Assembly (NCBI GenBank): GCA_023663185.1
Contig: JAMPHY010000001.1
Location: 69,287 to 133,286, forward strand
Direction of reading: 5' to 3'
Length of the DNA: 64,000 nt
From: Clostridiales bacterium
Lineage (GTDB): Bacteria > Bacillota > Clostridia > Lachnospirales > Lachnospiraceae
Part shown: positions 57,494 through 64,000 of the stretch, piece by piece
Position numbering within the stretch: the stretch's first letter is position 1
Layout: each line of letters opens with the position of its first letter
Notes under the pieces: generated by a model
Database searches by the model: none
What the model was told of the DNA's origin: nothing
Seen by the model: the letters and a program-made list of their open reading frames with translations, nothing else
Position numbers and translations under genes: made by a program

Positions 57494-57826
57494 TTATTCT
57501 CCTTTAATCTCATTGATTGCATTTAGTAGGTTGTTCCATTCCTCAGACATTGCAGAAATGTATTCAAGTCCTTTGTCTGTAACGGAATAGTATTTTCTCG
57601 GCGGTAAGCCTTCGGTGCTTTCCTGCCATGAAGATGTAACATAATCTTCTTTCATTAACCGCCTGAGCAACGGGTAAATTGTATTCTCTTTGGCGGCAAG
57701 AATAGGATACTTCTCTAATGTACTGATAATTTCATATCCATATGACTGCCGTTGCTTTATCATTAGCAGAATACAATATTCGAGTGTGCCCCGTTTGATT
57801 TGCGACTTCCAATCATCAATATTCAT
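57494..57826 (-). CDS. PadR family transcriptional regulator
   Basis: A 110-residue PadR protein: winged helix with KRGTLEYCILLMIKQRQSYGYEII, ENTIYPLLRRLMKEDYVTSSW, LPPRKYYSVTDKGLEYI. AGGAGGTGA is before the ATG at 57826. With the HAAS gene it forms the usual PadR-HAAS two-gene operon, probably autorepressed and induced by a membrane-active signal. Confidence 0.93.
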   Translation of the reverse strand: MNIDDWKSQIKRGTLEYCILLMIKQRQSYGYEIISTLEKYPILAAKENTIYPLLRRLMKEDYVTSSWQESTEGLPPRKYYSVTDKGLEYISAMSEEWNNLLNAINEIKGE

Positions 57827-57848
57827 ATATATCACCTCCTGTATATAC

Positions 57849-57877
57849 ATCGTACTACACAGTATATTATATGTCAA
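57849..57877 (-). promoter_or_regulatory. Promoter of the padR-HAAS operon
   Basis: On the minus strand TTGACA (57877-57872), 17 bases, TACGAT (57854-57849), about 20 bases before the padR ribosome site. Palindromic words around the -10 may be the PadR operator, but no clean box is evident. Confidence 0.7.
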
Positions 57878-57950
57878 TAGTATATCATAAAATTTTTTTA
57901 GTCAGATTAGAACGAGTAGAGATAGTCTGCGGTTGTCCTTCATAGAAACG

Positions 57951-57987
57951 GAAAAGGCTATTCTCTACTGCTAATAGAGGATAGCCT
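57951..57987 (-). terminator. Terminator after the ToxN-like gene
   Basis: On the minus strand AGGCTATCCTCTA and TAGAGAATAGCCT pair over 13 positions (one wobble) around a 7-base loop, followed by TTTTCC. It closes the toxin transcript. Confidence 0.8.
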
Positions 57988-58030
57988 GTAATCCGGTTTC
58001 AGTCCGTTCTTTTAAAATCTTGTTCATTTT
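57988..58030 (-). pseudogene. Fragment related to the gene at 58798-59268
   Basis: Directly after the toxin stop, the minus strand reads ATGAACAAGATTTTAAAAG and on, encoding MNKILKERTETG. The gene at 58798-59268 has MDRVLNERTETG, and the DNA matches at about 29 of 36 bases. The similarity stops at the terminator stem. It looks like the remnant of a second copy of that gene, so the toxin module seems to lie between one full and one broken copy. Confidence 0.6.
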
Positions 58031-58528
58031 TTACTGTTTGTCAGATTCAAGTTCCTGAAGAAGAAAATGCTTCACGTCAGTAATGTGCTGACGAAAACTG
58101 TTATTCTTTACGTTTTCAACAGATAAGACACGGAACATTTTACGTTCAAGTTCGGAAATTAGTTTCTTGTTTTTAATGATATAGTGCTGACTATCGCCGC
58201 CGACATGGATTCCGTCTATGTATTTATCTGTGATGGGTATGACATCACTGATAAAGAAAATGGATTGTGAGGAAGTTCGCCCAATATGGTAGTAGCAGGA
58301 GCGGATATCACGTTCTGGAAGGTTCAGGTAGAAATCCAGACGCTTCTGTCCGGCGCTATCACGGTGGTTTAGTTTTCCCATCGGGATAGCCCAATATAGT
58401 TTTTCATGTTCTTTGGACTTGATGAGACAGACGATTGGACGGTGTTTGGTATCGTTCCATGTACCACCGTTATTTTTTATCATTTGTGCAAAACTGGCGG
58501 TTGCATAATATAATCCGCGTTCAACCAT
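58031..58528 (-). CDS. ToxN/AbiQ/CptN-like endoribonuclease toxin (type III TA)
   Basis: The 165-residue protein is a candidate type III toxin. The N-terminal beta-rich part with HRPIVCLIKSKEHEKLYWAIPMGKL resembles the start of the ToxN/CptN fold, which cuts RNA and is neutralised by binding its repeat RNA. The strongest support is the gene order on the minus strand: consensus promoter, three 42-base tandem repeats, a terminator, then this gene with GGAGG 7-8 bases before its ATG. That is the signature arrangement of toxIN and cptIN loci. ToxN-type modules can act as phage-defence abortive systems. I cannot decide between the ToxN, TenpN and CptN subfamilies. Confidence 0.78.
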   Translation of the reverse strand: MVERGLYYATASFAQMIKNNGGTWNDTKHRPIVCLIKSKEHEKLYWAIPMGKLNHRDSAGQKRLDFYLNLPERDIRSCYYHIGRTSSQSIFFISDVIPITDKYIDGIHVGGDSQHYIIKNKKLISELERKMFRVLSVENVKNNSFRQHITDVKHFLLQELESDKQ

Positions 58529-58562
58529 AGCACTACCTCCGCATTATCCATAGACGTTTTAT

Positions 58563-58593
58563 CAAAGAAAGCCTCCGGCTGTCACCGAAGGCT
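58563..58593 (-). terminator. Terminator between RNA antitoxin and toxin gene
   Basis: Minus strand: AGCCTTCGG pairs with CCGGAGGCT (nine pairs, one wobble, loop TGACAG), followed by TTTCTTT. Spans 58570-58593 plus its T-rich tail. In type III systems this leaky terminator sets the RNA-to-toxin ratio. Confidence 0.85.
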
Positions 58594-58719
58594 GATAAAC
58601 AATGTTTCTCTGCCGCACATTGTGAAGCGTATTTGTATAAACAATGTTTCTCTGCCGTACATTGTGAAACGTATTTGTATAAACAGTGTTTTTATGCCAC
58701 ACACTGTAAAGCGTCTTAC
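58563..58719 (-). ncRNA. ToxI-like RNA antitoxin, three 42-base repeats
   Basis: The predicted transcript starts near 58719, just after the minus-strand promoter, crosses three repeats and ends at the terminator. Each repeat would be processed by the toxin into one antitoxin RNA that folds as a pseudoknot. The pairing words CAATGT/ACATTG in two repeats become CAGTGT/ACACTG in the third, so the pairing has been kept by a compensating change. Confidence 0.75.
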
Positions 58720-58720
58720 A
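58595..58720. repeat. Three 42-base tandem repeats
   Basis: Units at 58595-58636, 58637-58678 and 58679-58720, each starting ATAAACA(A/G)TGTTT on the plus strand. Units 1 and 2 differ at two positions; unit 3 is more diverged, but its inner inverted repeat is preserved. Confidence 0.95.
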
Positions 58721-58725
58721 ATTCT

Positions 58726-58754
58726 ATTATACGCAGAAATAGTAAAAAATACAA
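58726..58754 (-). promoter_or_regulatory. Promoter of the RNA antitoxin/toxin operon
   Basis: Minus strand: TTGTAT (58754-58749), 17 bases, TATAAT (58731-58726). It ends about 6 bases before the first repeat, so transcription would start at the repeat array. Confidence 0.85.
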
Positions 58755-58797
58755 TGCCCAAAAATAATTTTTTTGAAATCTTTTTGAAACTTATTTT

Positions 58798-59268
58798 TTA
58801 AAAAAATTCCTCAAAAATATGTAACTGTTTCGTTTCTACGAAATACACCAGAATAAGAGTGTCCTGTTCTTTCTCAAATTTACGCCATCTGTATTCTTTA
58901 GAGAAATCCGGCATATACTCTGCGGCAGTCCCCACCGTTTCACAATATTCCAAACATTTAGTTTCAACATCATCTTCCGTATCAATACGGAGTTTAAAAT
59001 TAATCCCACTGCGCTCAACGACATATATACTGTGGCGCATGCACTCGCCGTGAGGTCCGGTTTCGGTCCGCTCATTTAAAACTCTGTCCATTTCCGTGCT
59101 TGTTGGAAGCGCAATTCCCCAATAAGATTCCCTGATTACTTTGCTGGAATCTTCATGTGTGGCAAGCATAAATATTCCTAATGGAATCCCCACAAAAAAG
59201 AATATGGGGATGCTTATTTCAATAAGAAAAATAATGATGGTGCTTTTTTCACGTTTGAGTCTGGACAT
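58798..59268 (-). CDS. Membrane-anchored protein, unknown
   Basis: About 156 residues beginning MSRLKREKST: a basic N-terminus, one membrane helix (about 12-38, IIIFLIEISIPIFFFVGIPLGIFML) and an outer domain of about 115 residues with several Cys and the segment YWGIALPTSTEMDRVLNERTETGPHGE. I do not recognise the family. GGAGG is 6 bases before the ATG at 59268. A piece of a second copy lies at 57988-58030, beyond the toxin gene. It may belong to the same accessory module. Confidence 0.7.
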   Translation of the reverse strand: MSRLKREKSTIIIFLIEISIPIFFFVGIPLGIFMLATHEDSSKVIRESYWGIALPTSTEMDRVLNERTETGPHGECMRHSIYVVERSGINFKLRIDTEDDVETKCLEYCETVGTAAEYMPDFSKEYRWRKFEKEQDTLILVYFVETKQLHIFEEFF

Positions 59269-59411
59269 GATAAGCCTCCGTTCCACCCAAGCTTAATTAT
59301 TAATTGAATTATCAATAATCTCTATTACCCATAATATAATATGTTACACCTTGATTGTCAATAAATATTTATTGAAAAACAATAAAACAATACCCCTTGA
59401 CATTGCTTTTT

Positions 59412-59443
59412 AGCAATTGAGCCGTCAGGCTCAATTGCTTTTT
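59412..59443 (+). terminator. Perfect 12-base hairpin with T-run before the pore-former gene
   Basis: AGCAATTGAGCC (59412-59423) pairs with GGCTCAATTGCT (59428-59439), loop GTCA, then TTTTT. A TTGACA lies just before (59397-59402) and an extended -10 TGA-TATCAT just after (59449-59457). No plus-strand gene is upstream, so it may be an attenuator or operator of the next gene rather than a true gene-end terminator. Confidence 0.65.
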
Positions 59444-59505
59444 ACCTGTGATATCATCGAATCAGATAGTAGCTGCTATTTAAATCAAATTCAGGAGGGA
59501 AAGCA

Positions 59506-61176
59506 ATGTCAAAAAAACTAATTTACATTAGTAACGAACCGGTAGTTGAAAACAGCGCATTGGAGGAAACCATGATTAACTTAGCGGAAAAATTGGACGC
59601 AGAAATTATGGTTAAGGACTTTACGGATGATGATAATGAAAATACGGCTGCGGATATCATTATCCTGTGCGACGGAGTAAATGTACAGGATGAGGCTGTC
59701 TTGGCTAACATCGAGAAAAGTTATTTTGCTAATCAGCATATCATCTTGTATAAACCTACGAATAATGAAATCAATACAGTCTATGAAAGGCTGGAAGGAA
59801 GGGAATACTTTAGCGCCGTCAATAAGGCATCAAAGCATAGCCTGTTTGGGCTTAAAATGACGGAAAACGGCGTTTGCTATGTGCTTGAGGACCATGATAA
59901 ACAATCAGAGGAAATATCGGCGAATATGATAGGCTTTTTGGAAGATGAGCAGGAGCTGAATGCACAAGAACTGCAGCTTTTAAATATAAAAGCCCTTGAA
60001 GCGATAGGTTCAGATGATGTCAATCTTGCTAAAGTGGCAAAACAGCATGTTCTTACCAAGAGCTTTAAGTTGCAGGGAAAGCCGTGTTCGCTTAGTTATT
60101 ATATGGTTTCCTGCCATAAGTATGAAGGTAAGGAGGTTGATGGTGGTGAAGACTGGTTCTTTATTCAACAGTATGGAATCTTAAACGGAGCGCCCGGATA
60201 TAATAAATATTGGGCAGGAACGCGCGTAGATGTCAATGATGATTCATGGTATGTAGGGCAAGGCGAGGTTTGTCTGAACTATGTAGATTATTATAAGATG
60301 AAAAACTATATTCCGTGTCCTACGGGTTCAGACAAAGTTTCGGCAGAATTAGTTTATTCGGAACCGCAGGCAATAAACAGCGTGACTTCGTATACTGTTT
60401 CAGAATCGGTTGAAGTCGGCGGAACGGTAGGATTTGAAGCCGGCAAAAGCGGTAGCGATGTTGAAGCTAAAGGAAGCGGTTCTTTTTCAGCAGGCGCTAA
60501 TTTTAGTTCGTCATATACATTTGAAGTGCAGGACTGTACCTGTAAAGGAAATTCCCTAAGTGAAAATAACGCCTCGGCGGAATGGGAATATAAGTTTAAG
60601 AGGGCATCCCAAAACAGGACAGCCGGCAAATGGCAGCGTCTTCATGATCCGGCGGCGCTTTCCTGCTCCGTCTTCTCGCCCTTAAATTCATGGGTATGGA
60701 AGTTTGATACTAATAAGCGGGACGTTTATAAGAGCTTTACTTCCAAAATGGAAATTGGAATTATGAATACCATCAGCCGCTACAGCGGTTCGCAGTCTCC
60801 CAAAAACATTGCGGGAAAATGCGCAGAAGGTGAAGTGAGCGAGACTTCCTTTGATATTACCTTTAATATGCCGCCGCTTTTGGGCGTCGATACCAAAAGC
60901 CTTATGTATGAAAAAGACGGCGGCACGCAGAAACTGAACATAGCGGTTCAGGGAACATGGTCTCTTAAAACGGATAAGCTTCCTTCATGGATTAGGGCGG
61001 ACCAAAATAAAGGCAGCGGAGAAAATGCGGAAGTATTTATATCTGTGGACAAAAATACCGATGAAAAGGAGCGGACGGCAATCTTGCAGATATACAGACT
61101 GAAAGATGCCAATCGCGGCGTTACAGACGAATTGGTTGAAGTTAAAGTTATTCAGTCTGCCGGTAAAGTCGGCTAG
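59506..61176 (+). CDS. Pore-forming-toxin-like protein with C-terminal BACON domain
   Basis: A 556-residue protein. Residues 1-150 form an alpha/beta domain without known motif. The middle (about 190-450) looks like a beta-sandwich with a central Gly/Ser-rich alternating segment (about 289-345: SYTVSESVEVGGTVGFEAG, then SGSFSAGANFSSSYTFEV), as in the membrane-inserting hairpins of leukocidin/cytolysin-type beta-barrel toxins. Residues 465-552 match a BACON domain (GGTQKLNIAVQGTWSLK, LPSWIRADQNKGSGENAEVF, NTDEKERTAILQIYR, VKVIQSAG). No signal peptide is seen, so release or site of action is unclear. The leukocidin link is tentative; the BACON call is firmer. AGGAGGGAAAGC precedes the ATG. Confidence 0.7.
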   Translation: MSKKLIYISNEPVVENSALEETMINLAEKLDAEIMVKDFTDDDNENTAADIIILCDGVNVQDEAVLANIEKSYFANQHIILYKPTNNEINTVYERLEGREYFSAVNKASKHSLFGLKMTENGVCYVLEDHDKQSEEISANMIGFLEDEQELNAQELQLLNIKALEAIGSDDVNLAKVAKQHVLTKSFKLQGKPCSLSYYMVSCHKYEGKEVDGGEDWFFIQQYGILNGAPGYNKYWAGTRVDVNDDSWYVGQGEVCLNYVDYYKMKNYIPCPTGSDKVSAELVYSEPQAINSVTSYTVSESVEVGGTVGFEAGKSGSDVEAKGSGSFSAGANFSSSYTFEVQDCTCKGNSLSENNASAEWEYKFKRASQNRTAGKWQRLHDPAALSCSVFSPLNSWVWKFDTNKRDVYKSFTSKMEIGIMNTISRYSGSQSPKNIAGKCAEGEVSETSFDITFNMPPLLGVDTKSLMYEKDGGTQKLNIAVQGTWSLKTDKLPSWIRADQNKGSGENAEVFISVDKNTDEKERTAILQIYRLKDANRGVTDELVEVKVIQSAGKVG

Positions 61177-61383
61177 GAAATTTATCTTAAAATATTGGCG
61201 GGTTATGGGCGATAATAGGAGCTGTTGCAAAAGTAGATGAATAGTCTGCTTGAGCAATGGCTTCTTTGCCATGCCTAATATTAGTTACTTAGAACAAAAA
61301 TCACACTCCCTGTAAAAATTTATGTACTATCTTCAAATTGTGTGATAGAATAAGGAATGTTAGATTGGAGGACTAGTACATAT
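61177..61383. other. Non-coding gap before the GNAT gene
   Basis: About 200 bases with no convincing gene. It contains GGAGCTGTTGCAAAAG near 61220, which looks like the end of several insertion-sequence families, but no transposase or matching second end is nearby. The remainder is AT-rich and probably carries the GNAT promoter. Confidence 0.35.
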
Positions 61384-61827
61384 ATGTTAAGGGCAATGAC
61401 GATAGATGATTATGACGAGGTATATAAGCTATGGATGGGAATTAAGGGCTTCGGCATTCGGAGCGTGGACGATTCCAGACAAGGCGTAGAAGCTTTTCTT
61501 AAAAGGAACCCATTGACCAGTGTAGTCGATATTGAAGATGGAAAGATTGTAGGCGCGATTTTATGCGGGCACGACGGCAGGCGTGGCTGCCTTTACCATG
61601 TCTGTGTAGCGGAAGAGTACAGAATGCGCGGCATAGGCAAAGCGATGGTGGTATTTTGCATGAACGCCTTAAAAAAAGAGCATATAAACAAAGTGTCGCT
61701 GATTGCGTTTACCAAAAACGATATCGGCAATGCGTTCTGGAAACAAATCGGCTGGACGAAGCGCGAAGATTTGAATTATTACGATTTTGTATTAAATACG
61801 GAAAATATAACGGCATTTAACGCATAA
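61384..61827 (+). CDS. GNAT family N-acetyltransferase
   Basis: A 147-residue acetyltransferase with the acetyl-CoA site AEEYRMRGIGKAMVVF (R/Q-x-x-G-x-G/A type) and the strands DGKIVGAILCGHDGRRGCLYHVCV and KVSLIAFTKNDIGNAFWKQIGWTKRED. The substrate is unknown; its place directly before argJ makes an amino-acid or small amine substrate possible. GGAGG lies 12 bases before the ATG at 61384; an ATG at 61357 in frame is less likely. Confidence 0.88.
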   Translation: MLRAMTIDDYDEVYKLWMGIKGFGIRSVDDSRQGVEAFLKRNPLTSVVDIEDGKIVGAILCGHDGRRGCLYHVCVAEEYRMRGIGKAMVVFCMNALKKEHINKVSLIAFTKNDIGNAFWKQIGWTKREDLNYYDFVLNTENITAFNA

Positions 61828-61894
61828 AAGGAATTTACAAAAAGAGTTTCTTATTTTATTATAAAGAGAGTGTGGAAAGGGGCATGACAGTTAG

Positions 61895-63118
61895 ATGAAC
61901 ATCATAGATGGCGGCGTTACCGCGGCAAAAGGATTTGAAGCGGCAGGCGTGGAAGCAGGGATTAAATATAAGAACAGAAAAGATATGGCGCTTGTTTACA
62001 GTAAGACGCCGTGCAGGGCAGCAGGCGTATTTACAAGCAATGTCGTTAAAGCGTCTCCGGTAGTCTGGGATAAGGAAATCGTGACGAACTCTCCATGCGT
62101 CCATGCGGTCGTGGTAAATGCGGGAATAGCCAACGCCTGTACGGGAAAGCAGGGCTTTGAGTATTGCGAGCGCACGGCAAAAGCGGCGGCAGAATGTCTT
62201 AATATTCCGGAAAATTCAGTTTTGACAGCGTCTACCGGCGTAATCGGCATGCAGCTTCCGATAGAGCGCATTGAGGCGGGCGTTAAGGAGCTTGCGCAGC
62301 AGAAAAAGGATACTATCGAAGCAGGGCAGACGGCGGCGGAAGCCATTATGACGACGGACACTATCTCCAAGCAGGCGGCAGTCACAATAGAAATCGGCGG
62401 AAAAACCGTAACGATTGGCGGTATGTGCAAGGGTTCGGGCATGATTCACCCCAATATGTGCACTTTGTTAGGGTTTATAACTACCGATATTGCTATGTCT
62501 AAAGAGCTTATTCAGGAAGCGCTCAGCGAAGATGTAATTGATACTTTTAATATGATATCCGTGGACGGCGACACTTCCACCAACGATACTTTAGTTATAC
62601 TTGCCAACGGCATGGCGGGGAATCCGGAAGTTACTGAGAAAAATGAAGATTACGAGAAATTCAAAGCGGCGCTTAACTATATAGATACGACGCTTGCTAA
62701 AATGATGGCGGGGGACGGCGAGGGCGCAACCGCGCTGTTTGAGACGAAGGTAATACATGCAAGGACGAAAGAAGAAGCGAGAAAGCTTAGCAAGTCCGTT
62801 ATCTGCTCTAATCTTACCAAAGCGGCGATTTTCGGGCATGATGCCAACTGCGGAAGGATTTTGTGCGCGCTCGGATATTCAGGCGTAGAATTTGAGCCGG
62901 AGAAAATACAACTGTATCTTGAGAACGATGAAGAGAGCATTCAGATATATAAAGACGGCGTATTTACGGATTATGGCGAAGAGACCGCAAGCCGTATTCT
63001 TGCCTCTCCTATGGTCAGGGCGCTTGTGGATATGGATATGGGTGAAGCAGAGGCGACGGCGTGGGGCTGTGACCTTACCTATGATTATGTTAAGATTAAT
63101 GCGGATTACAGGAGTTGA
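61895..63118 (+). CDS. argJ: Bifunctional ornithine acetyltransferase / N-acetylglutamate synthase
   Basis: ArgJ recycles the acetyl group from N-acetylornithine to glutamate and, in the bifunctional form, starts the arginine pathway. The 407-residue precursor shows GVTAAKGFEAAGVEAGIK, VNAGIANACTGKQG, TASTGVIGMQLP and the self-cleavage region KGSGMIHPNMCTLLGFITTD, where the nucleophile Thr is kept though the preceding residue is Cys instead of the common Ala. GGAAAGGGGC lies upstream. argB follows after a long hairpin. Confidence 0.96.
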   Translation: MNIIDGGVTAAKGFEAAGVEAGIKYKNRKDMALVYSKTPCRAAGVFTSNVVKASPVVWDKEIVTNSPCVHAVVVNAGIANACTGKQGFEYCERTAKAAAECLNIPENSVLTASTGVIGMQLPIERIEAGVKELAQQKKDTIEAGQTAAEAIMTTDTISKQAAVTIEIGGKTVTIGGMCKGSGMIHPNMCTLLGFITTDIAMSKELIQEALSEDVIDTFNMISVDGDTSTNDTLVILANGMAGNPEVTEKNEDYEKFKAALNYIDTTLAKMMAGDGEGATALFETKVIHARTKEEARKLSKSVICSNLTKAAIFGHDANCGRILCALGYSGVEFEPEKIQLYLENDEESIQIYKDGVFTDYGEETASRILASPMVRALVDMDMGEAEATAWGCDLTYDYVKINADYRS

Positions 63119-63129
63119 TTGAGTAACCA

Positions 63130-63214
63130 GAGTTCAGACGAACTGAATAAAATAAGGGGTGACTTACCGCTTTTCAGGCATGGAGCCCCGTTTTTATTCA
63201 GTTCGCCTGAACTC
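63130..63214. repeat. Long hairpin, copy 2 of the two-copy family
   Basis: GAGTTCAG (63130-63137)/CTGAACTC (63207-63214), one mismatch, then 14 pairs between 63139-63152 and 63192-63205, a small internal loop and GGGG/CCCC. The apex GACTTACCGCTTTTCAGGC and following ATGGAG match copy 1 at 45678-45702 except one base, while most of the outer stem differs and is still paired. It lies in the 137-base gap between argJ and argB. Confidence 0.85.
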
Positions 63215-63255
63215 GTGGCAGCATACATAATTAACGAAAGGAACTGAAAGATATA

Positions 63256-64000
63256 ATGGAACAAAAGGAAATGTCGCAGATTATGCAGAAGGCGGAAACA
63301 CTGATTGAAGCCCTGCCTTATATACAGAAATTCAACAGGAAGATTATCGTCGTGAAATACGGCGGCAGCGCCATGAGCAATGAAGAACTGCAAAAGAATG
63401 TGATTAAAGACGTGACGCTTCTTAAACTTGTCGGCTTTAAGCCTATTATCGTCCACGGCGGCGGCAAGGAAATCAGCAGATGGGTAGGAAAAATCGGCAA
63501 AGAGGCGGAGTTTGTCAACGGTCTGCGCGTAACCGACGAAGAGACTATGGAAATTGCTGAAATGGTGTTAAATAAGGTAAATAAAAGCCTTGTCAGCATG
63601 GTTCAGGAGCTGGGCGTTAAAGCGGTAGGTATCAGCGGCAAGGACGGCGGGCTGCTAGAGTGTGATAAAAAGTATGTTGACGGCAAGGATATTGGTTTTG
63701 TCGGAGATATTAAAAAAGTCAATCCCAAGATACTGTACGACCTATTGGAGAAAGATTTCCTGCCAATCGTAGCGCCTATCGGACTCGATGATGAGTTTGG
63801 CACCTATAATATCAACGCCGACGACGCGGCGTGCGCCATTGCTAAGGCGGTATCTGCGGAAAAACTGGCGTTCCTTACGGATATAGAAGGACTTTACAGG
63901 GATATTAACGATAAGTCCACTTTTATTTCGAGACTGACGGTTTCTAAGGCGGAAGAACTTATAGACGGAGGCTGTATCGGCGGCGGCATGCTCCCTAAAC
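63256..64000 (+). CDS. argB: Acetylglutamate kinase, C-terminus beyond the window
   Basis: ArgB phosphorylates N-acetylglutamate, the second step of arginine synthesis. The visible 248 residues include [12 protein letters not shown] (ATP site), [54 protein letters not shown] and [11 protein letters not shown]; roughly 45-50 residues are missing at the right edge. GAAAGGAACTG is upstream of the ATG at 63256. It is in line with argJ as part of an arginine cluster, separated by the long hairpin. Confidence 0.96.
   Translation, partial: MEQKEMSQIMQKAETLIEALPYIQKFNRKIIVVKYGGSAMSNEELQKNVIKDVTLLKLVGFKPIIVHGGGKEISRWVGKIGKEAEFVNGLRVTDEETMEIAEMVLNKVNKSLVSMVQELGVKAVGISGKDGGLLECDKKYVDGKDIGFVGDIKKVNPKILYDLLEKDFLPIVAPIGLDDEFGTYNINADDAACAIAKAVSAEKLAFLTDIEGLYRDINDKSTFISRLTVSKAEELIDGGCIGGGMLPK

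Noticed and set aside
58595-58720. Tandem repeats considered as a CRISPR array
   Set aside because: Units are directly adjacent with no unique spacers and no cas genes; upstream promoter and downstream toxin gene fit a type III antitoxin.
61216-61240. Insertion-sequence end (GGAGCTGTTGCAAAAG)
   Set aside because: Only one end-like word, no transposase and no second inverted end within the window; kept only as a note on the gap.
1-64000. tRNA and rRNA genes
   Set aside because: Reading both strands I saw no cloverleaf with CCA-type ends or rRNA segments; a tRNA scan would be needed to be certain.

Overview
The window looks like a chromosomal segment of a pectin-using, spore-forming gut Firmicute, most likely a Lachnospiraceae member. 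The evidence is the Shine-Dalgarno-rich low-to-mid GC coding style, spoVAD and spoVAE, a pta-ackA acetate branch, DUF5721/HAAS/PadR-type Firmicute families, and a dense set of pectin and galacturonate genes. The genus cannot be fixed from the sequence alone.

Layout. (1) 1-9130: galacturonate and pectin catabolism: uxaC (minus, cut by the left edge), then uxaB, uxaA, a KduD-like dehydrogenase, a GH28 polygalacturonase, a TIM-barrel isomerase and a GH105 unsaturated uronyl hydrolase. (2) 9200-14130: AT-rich accessory island: an unrecognised three-gene cassette with its own promoter, then a short ORF with a consensus promoter, a terminator and a heterodimeric ABC exporter. The short ORF can base-pair with the terminator arm, which suggests leader-peptide attenuation. 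(3) 14230-16600: ECF sigma/anti-sigma pair and a small membrane protein. (4) 16620-21840: pta-ackA followed by an EAL phosphodiesterase (minus). (5) 21970-29590: a hydroxysteroid-dehydrogenase-like SDR, an NTF2-fold protein, spoVAD, a hybrid histidine kinase, hflX, a small ORF, ridA and spoVAE. (6) 29600-45620: second pectin block: pectin methylesterase, serine hydrolase, chemoreceptor, a sugar ABC importer without its ATPase, rhamnogalacturonan acetylesterase, two GH43 enzymes (one with N-terminal ankyrin repeats), a MATE exporter and a GH105 paralogue that has lost its catalytic Asp. (7) 45860-50240: second ECF operon, small conserved proteins and a CapA lipoprotein. (8) 50340-54330: accessory stretch with a probable type I toxin-antitoxin module, an alpha/beta hydrolase and a GntR/ABC/LspA operon. 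(9) 54460-64000: DegV, arginine genes (argG, argJ, argB) and, between them, a type III toxin-antitoxin module (ToxN-like toxin with a three-repeat RNA antitoxin) and a pore-forming-like protein with a C-terminal BACON domain.

How the genes work together. None of the pectin enzymes has a visible signal peptide, while the sugar-binding protein is a lipoprotein. The picture is import of oligosaccharides, then cytoplasmic de-esterification, deacetylation, debranching and hydrolysis to (unsaturated) galacturonate. UxaC-UxaB-UxaA then leads to 2-keto-3-deoxygluconate, with acetate as an end product through Pta-AckA.

Most notable beyond ordinary annotation: the ToxN/ToxI-like module with covarying 42-base repeats; the attenuator-like leader before the ABC exporter; two copies of a long hairpin with a conserved 25-base loop and changing stems (about 45.7 kb and 63.2 kb); the type I toxin locus with complementary mRNA ends; the ankyrin-GH43 fusion; and the pore-former/BACON protein.
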